Source: Flavobacterium sp. W4I14 | GTDB taxonomy: Bacteria; Bacteroidota; Bacteroidia; Sphingobacteriales; Sphingobacteriaceae | Length of the DNA: 64,000 nucleotides | NCBI GenBank assembly: GCA_030817875.1 | Contig: JAUSZU010000001.1 | Coordinates: 1,426,001-1,490,000 of the forward strand | Reading direction: 5' to 3' | Shown: positions 60,784 through 64,000 of the stretch, piece by piece | Numbering within the stretch: the first letter of the stretch is position 1 | Layout of the letters: the number at the start of each line of letters is the position of its first letter | The notes under the pieces: model-generated | The model's input: only the letters and a program-made list of their open reading frames with translations | Told to the model about the DNA's origin: nothing | The model's database searches: none | Made by a program: the position numbers and the translations under genes

Positions 60784-62100
60784 ATGGAGAGAGAAATTCT
60801 GGATACGAAGCGCAAAGCACTTAAAATAAACCTTGACCCTCGAATTTATGGTACCTTTGCCGAGATAGGAGCAGGACAAGAAGTTTCGAGAAACTTTTTT
60901 AACGCTGGCGCAGCATCTGGAACAGTTGCCAAAACGATGTCGGCTTACGACATGACTTTTAGCGACGCTATTTATGGCGCAGAAACCAATGGCCGTTATG
61001 TAAGCCAGAACCGCCTCTTGCAGATGCTCGATCACGAATTCGGTTTACTTAATGAGCGTTTATCTGGCGAAAAATACGAAAGCCGTACGTTTTTTGCCTT
61101 CGCTGATACCGTTACTACCCTGAATTATAAACGTACCAACGAGCCTCATGGCTGGGTTGGTATTCGTTTCCAGAACGAGCCAGGTGGTTTACCAAATGAA
61201 ATATTTTTCCACGTACGTTTGCTGGATACAGATGTAAACATGCAACAGCGTGTTTTAGGGATAATTGGTGTTAACCTACTTTATGCAGCATTTTACCATT
61301 ATCAGGACCCAAAATTGATGGTGGAATCTTTAGCTGATAACCTAACTATCGGGTCTGTAGAAATCGACTTGATTTCGGTAAAAGGGCCGGCTTTTCCAGG
61401 TGTAGACAATATTCTGCTTAATCTGTATATGATTATGAAGGATTTCTCGGCAGCAGCAATTTTCGATGCAGATGCACATCCCCGTCAGGCCAAAGATCTT
61501 TTGTACAAAAAGGATATTATGATTTTAAGGACCAAATATGGTCAGAAATCACTACCTAACTTTAACCTGTTTAATAAAGCAACCGATCAGTTTAAACGTA
61601 CAAACAAGGTAGAGGAGGGAAACCTAGCGGTAATGATAGAGGTTTTGTTAACCAACGTTTTAACGGATGCACAAGAAACTCCTGATGATATCGACCTGGA
61701 AACAGTGGCTAAAAGAGCACAGGAAATGTGCGATACGGGTAACATCGTGATCGTATCTAACTTTACCCGCCACAACCGCCTGGCGAAATATTTGGCAAGG
61801 TGCAAACCTAAAAGTGTTGGCTTGGCAACAAACATCAACAACTTAAAATTTGTATTCAATTCTAAAAATTTTACCGGAGAAAATTATTCAGGTCAGTTAT
61901 TAAGCTATGTGAACGACATGTTTAACACCAATGTGCGGTTATTTGCTTATCCTTTCCTAGACAAAAAGACCAATCAGGTAATTACCACGGAAAATATGCC
62001 AGTTACGCCAGAAGCAAAACCTTTATTCGATTTCCTTTTGATAAACGGATATATTACTGATATCAAGGATTATAGTGAGGATGAGGTGAAGACGGTATAA
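60784..62100 (+). CDS. Conserved cytosolic protein, 438 residues, unknown function
   Basis: A 438-residue soluble protein without signal peptide or membrane segments. Notable sequences are YGTFAEIGAGQEVSRNFFNAG (residues 17-37, a GxGQ turn), AAIFDADAHPRQAKDLLYKKD near 220, and NIVIVSNFTRHNRLAKYLAR near 320. I recognise the sequence as a Bacteroidota-conserved protein whose public labels are inconsistent (some imply a receptor, which the lack of a signal peptide contradicts). No function is assigned. The start is fixed by the promoter element 4 bases upstream, and no other in-frame ATG precedes residue 50. Confidence 0.8.
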   Translation: MEREILDTKRKALKINLDPRIYGTFAEIGAGQEVSRNFFNAGAASGTVAKTMSAYDMTFSDAIYGAETNGRYVSQNRLLQMLDHEFGLLNERLSGEKYESRTFFAFADTVTTLNYKRTNEPHGWVGIRFQNEPGGLPNEIFFHVRLLDTDVNMQQRVLGIIGVNLLYAAFYHYQDPKLMVESLADNLTIGSVEIDLISVKGPAFPGVDNILLNLYMIMKDFSAAAIFDADAHPRQAKDLLYKKDIMILRTKYGQKSLPNFNLFNKATDQFKRTNKVEEGNLAVMIEVLLTNVLTDAQETPDDIDLETVAKRAQEMCDTGNIVIVSNFTRHNRLAKYLARCKPKSVGLATNINNLKFVFNSKNFTGENYSGQLLSYVNDMFNTNVRLFAYPFLDKKTNQVITTENMPVTPEAKPLFDFLLINGYITDIKDYSEDEVKTV

Positions 62101-62101
62101 T

Positions 62102-62383
62102 TTATTTATCGCCGTAATGGTCAAGTGCTGAAATTATAGTAACAGTGACGATGCTTTCTTCTATTTTATATATTAGTCTATCTTTCCGGTTTATCTGTCT
62201 TGACCAATAACCTGATAAGTCGAACTTTAAGTTTTCAGGTTTACCAATTCCTGTCTCTGGATGCTCTGACAGTTCTAAGAAAATCTGGTTTATTCGCTTA
62301 ATTGAAGATTTATCTCCAGATTTATAATGTGCTTCTAGGTCTTTTTTGGCATGCTTTTCAACTTCTATAAAATACTTTCCCAT
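62102..62383 (-). CDS. Txe/YoeB family toxin
   Basis: A 93-residue RelE-superfamily mRNA interferase. The YoeB pattern shows in FIEVEKHAKKDLEAHYK, INQIFLELSEHPETGIGKPENL (about 33-54), YWSRQINRKDRLIYKIEE (about 59-76) and the C-terminal ISALDHYGD, where the His/Tyr end is typical. It overlaps the antitoxin gene by 19 bases, and its stop lies one base from the end of the 438-residue gene. Confidence 0.85.
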   Translation of the reverse strand: MGKYFIEVEKHAKKDLEAHYKSGDKSSIKRINQIFLELSEHPETGIGKPENLKFDLSGYWSRQINRKDRLIYKIEESIVTVTIISALDHYGDK

Positions 62384-62574
62384 ATATTATTAGGGTCTTT
62401 AATTCTCGTTACATTACCTTTTTCAGCACTAGCAGCTCTGGCTTTTACTTTTGCTACAAATTCTGGATTGTAAGGACTTTCCTCTTCTTTTTGAAAAGAA
62501 ACATCTAAAGCTTTTAAAATAGCTTCAATTGCAGCCTCTTGTTTTTTATTTTTAGGATGTGCGATTATAGTCAT
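62365..62574 (-). CDS. Antitoxin, DUF2683-like
   Basis: A 69-residue antitoxin. The N-terminus (MTIIAHPKNKKQEAAIEAIL) and NPEFVAKVKARAASAEKGNVTRI resemble DUF2683 antitoxins paired with YoeB/RelE-type toxins. It is upstream of, and overlaps, the toxin gene. A 10-bp palindrome lies upstream in the promoter and may be its operator. Confidence 0.75.
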   Translation of the reverse strand: MTIIAHPKNKKQEAAIEAILKALDVSFQKEEESPYNPEFVAKVKARAASAEKGNVTRIKDPNNIWESIL

Positions 62575-62591
62575 AACAATTATTGTATAAT

Positions 62592-62639
62592 CAAAAATAC
62601 GAAATTATTTGATCAACCATCAATAATAGATTATTGATG
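62592..62639 (-). promoter_or_regulatory. Promoter and palindromic operator of the YoeB-type TA pair
   Basis: On the minus strand TATTTTTG (62599-62592) matches TAnnTTTG exactly, 17 bases before the antitoxin ATG. A perfect palindrome CATCAATAAT (62618-62627) / ATTATTGATG (62630-62639) covers the -33 area, including an ATTG 21 bases upstream of the -7 element. Autoregulation by the toxin-antitoxin complex fits this layout. Confidence 0.6.
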
Positions 62640-62694
62640 AATGTATTCGAGGAATGAAAAATCACTAAACATTTGTACGGTATGAGAAGCAACT

Positions 62695-64000
62695 TTAAGA
62701 ACTCAAATCCTTGCTAATCTGCAATGCTTCCTGAATAATTTCCTTTGGATAATTGGATATTTCTAAAATTTTGATTGCATTTTTTGTTTTAAGCGGCCCT
62801 TCTTTTAGTTTATGATCAAAAATAAGCTCATTATCGGTTATTGTTTCAGTAAAATGATAAAGTTCATACTCTTCTGCAAGCATATTAGATAATTCGATAT
62901 CGTGCGTAGCCACAAAAGTTAAATTTCGATCACGATTTAAATGCGACAATATGGCTTTGGCTGCAGCAATCCTTTCTATCGTATTGGTACCTTTAAATAC
63001 TTCGTCCAGAATAAAAAGATTCTGATCAGGATTTTTAACTGCTTCAATCAGAGTCGACATTACATCAACCTCCTCTAAAAAATAGCTTTTACCCTGAAAT
63101 AAGTTATCGTCGATTCTTATTGAAGTGTGCAACTTGAAAAATGGTGCGCTATAAAATTCTGCAAAACAGATATAAATGGTTTGAGCCAATAATGAATTGA
63201 TAGCAACAGTACGGAGAAAAGTTGACTTGCCAGACATATTTGAGCCCGTAATCAACATGCTCTTCTGATCTAACTTTACTTCATTTTCGATACAATTTTT
63301 AATCAGGGGATGCCTAATGCCTTTAATTTCAATTCCTTTATGTGGTTCGGTAAATTTGGGTTCGCAGATCTGTTCACTTTCCCTTAATGAGGCTACAGCT
63401 ATTGCTATATCTATCGATCCAACATATTGGTAAAGGTTTAAGATATCATTCTGATTGTTTTCGATGAGCTTGATCAACTTGAAAAAAGTAAAAATTTCAA
63501 TCAAGAAGATTGCTTTAATGATCTCGAACAGGTAAAGTAGCACCTGACTTAAATCACCTTGATTATTTTGACTGAGATCCTGATAAAGAATGCCGATTCT
63601 TCGCTGAAATTTCCTGAACGTAGGAATTGCGTTTTTTATTTTATCAGCCTCAAATGGTATTTTTTCCTTTACCAGTTTTCTCGAAACATTAATCAGAATA
63701 TTAAGCTGCGAGAGTGATTTGGTGAAAATTAGTAAATGTTTTTTATTCCAATAGTTTAAATAAGTGGCATTAAATGTAATCAGCAGAAGTGCCAATATTA
63801 AACAGACCGAAACTTTAATGGATAAAATCAATAAGATTGCTAAAATGAGCAGATCTATAGAGAGCCATTTAAACCAGGATGGCTTTTCTACCAACTTATC
63901 ATTTAACAATAGTACCACTGCGTAACTTTCGTTACTGTTTAATTTTATAAGTTCGGTTTGGACTTTTTCCCTGATTTCCTGGTGTGTGGTAAAAAAATCG
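62695..64000 (-). CDS. Membrane-anchored MutS-family ATPase (partial at the window edge)
   Basis: The C-terminal part of a MutS-related protein; the frame stays open to base 64000, so the start lies outside. Near the visible start are two hydrophobic segments (about 20-65 of the visible part). The core and ATPase region follow: TGSNMSGKSTFLRTVA (Walker A), LDEVFKGTNTIERIAAAKAI (Walker B/signature) and FVATHDIELSNML. The clamp and N-terminal mismatch-binding domains are absent from this part. A solitary MutS domain V protein with a membrane anchor is common in Bacteroidota, but its role is not known; mismatch repair is doubtful. Confidence 0.82.
   Translation of the reverse strand, partial: DFFTTHQEIREKVQTELIKLNSNESYAVVLLLNDKLVEKPSWFKWLSIDLLILAILLILSIKVSVCLILALLLITFNATYLNYWNKKHLLIFTKSLSQLNILINVSRKLVKEKIPFEADKIKNAIPTFRKFQRRIGILYQDLSQNNQGDLSQVLLYLFEIIKAIFLIEIFTFFKLIKLIENNQNDILNLYQYVGSIDIAIAVASLRESEQICEPKFTEPHKGIEIKGIRHPLIKNCIENEVKLDQKSMLITGSNMSGKSTFLRTVAINSLLAQTIYICFAEFYSAPFFKLHTSIRIDDNLFQGKSYFLEEVDVMSTLIEAVKNPDQNLFILDEVFKGTNTIERIAAAKAILSHLNRDRNLTFVATHDIELSNMLAEEYELYHFTETITDNELIFDHKLKEGPLKTKNAIKILEISNYPKEIIQEALQISKDLSS

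Noticed and set aside
1..64000. A phage, plasmid, insertion-sequence or CRISPR region.
   Set aside because: No transposase, integrase, recombinase, cas gene or tRNA-attachment signature is visible; only small non-autonomous repeats are.

Overview
The window comes from a low-GC member of the Bacteroidota, most likely a Sphingobacteriaceae bacterium close to Pedobacter. The evidence is a SusC/SusD pair with a DUF5689 partner, a GOB-type subclass B3 metallo-beta-lactamase, and several exact matches to the Bacteroidota -7 promoter element TAnnTTTG with little Shine-Dalgarno signal. Many intergenic hairpin repeats begin CGTCATGCTGA or TGTCATT. The DNA looks chromosomal: mostly core metabolism, with no phage, plasmid, insertion-sequence or CRISPR hallmarks. 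Assignments were made by reading motifs by eye; no database search was run.

Layout. 1-5.7 kb: the end of a molybdenum hydroxylase subunit, a secreted subtilase, a DUF4142 lipoprotein, a GNAT acetyltransferase and YajQ. 5.8-14.6 kb: a lysine/alanine-rich histone H1-like protein, ppk1-ppx, and on the other strand a polyphosphate-glucokinase-like ROK kinase followed by gnd, zwf and pgl. Together these link polyphosphate to glucose phosphorylation and the oxidative pentose phosphate pathway. 14.8-16 kb: a sterol-desaturase/AGMO-like membrane oxygenase. 16.5-27.5 kb: a seven-gene SusCD-type locus (SusC, SusD, DUF5689 lipoprotein, calcineurin-like phosphoesterase, GDPD, GlpT-like transporter, SGNH hydrolase) that looks built to import and dismantle phosphodiesters such as phospholipid head groups.

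27.9-39.6 kb: bioF (frameshifted) and bioD, a Spy-like DUF4890 protein, an XRE-S24 repressor divergent from a GIY-YIG-like gene with a clear operator, the GOB-like beta-lactamase, a large HExxH/beta-propeller/barrel protein, a class A PBP, a PPK2 kinase and the RNase P RNA gene. 39.8-45.4 kb: one strand carries an MbnP/MbnH-like pair, an outer-membrane barrel, YHS, SCO and cytochrome c lipoproteins, probably a copper/periplasmic redox module. 45.4-46 kb: a toxin-antitoxin pair whose PIN toxin has two compensating frameshifts.

46.2-64 kb: a BNR-repeat lipoprotein, a phosphohexomutase, lysC and lysA separated by two tiny opposite-strand membrane-protein genes, a transglutaminase/DUF2569 fusion downstream of an acyl-CoA dehydrogenase, folB-glcD, a thioesterase, an Hsp20 with a structured 3' region, a large unrecognised cytosolic protein with a probable leaderless mRNA, a YoeB-type toxin-antitoxin pair with a promoter palindrome, and a membrane-anchored MutS-family ATPase cut by the window edge.

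The most interesting regions are the phosphodiester locus, the polyphosphate/pentose-phosphate neighbourhood, the MbnP-MbnH module, the XRE-S24 operator and the tiny membrane pair between lysC and lysA. None is shown here to be a wholly new system.
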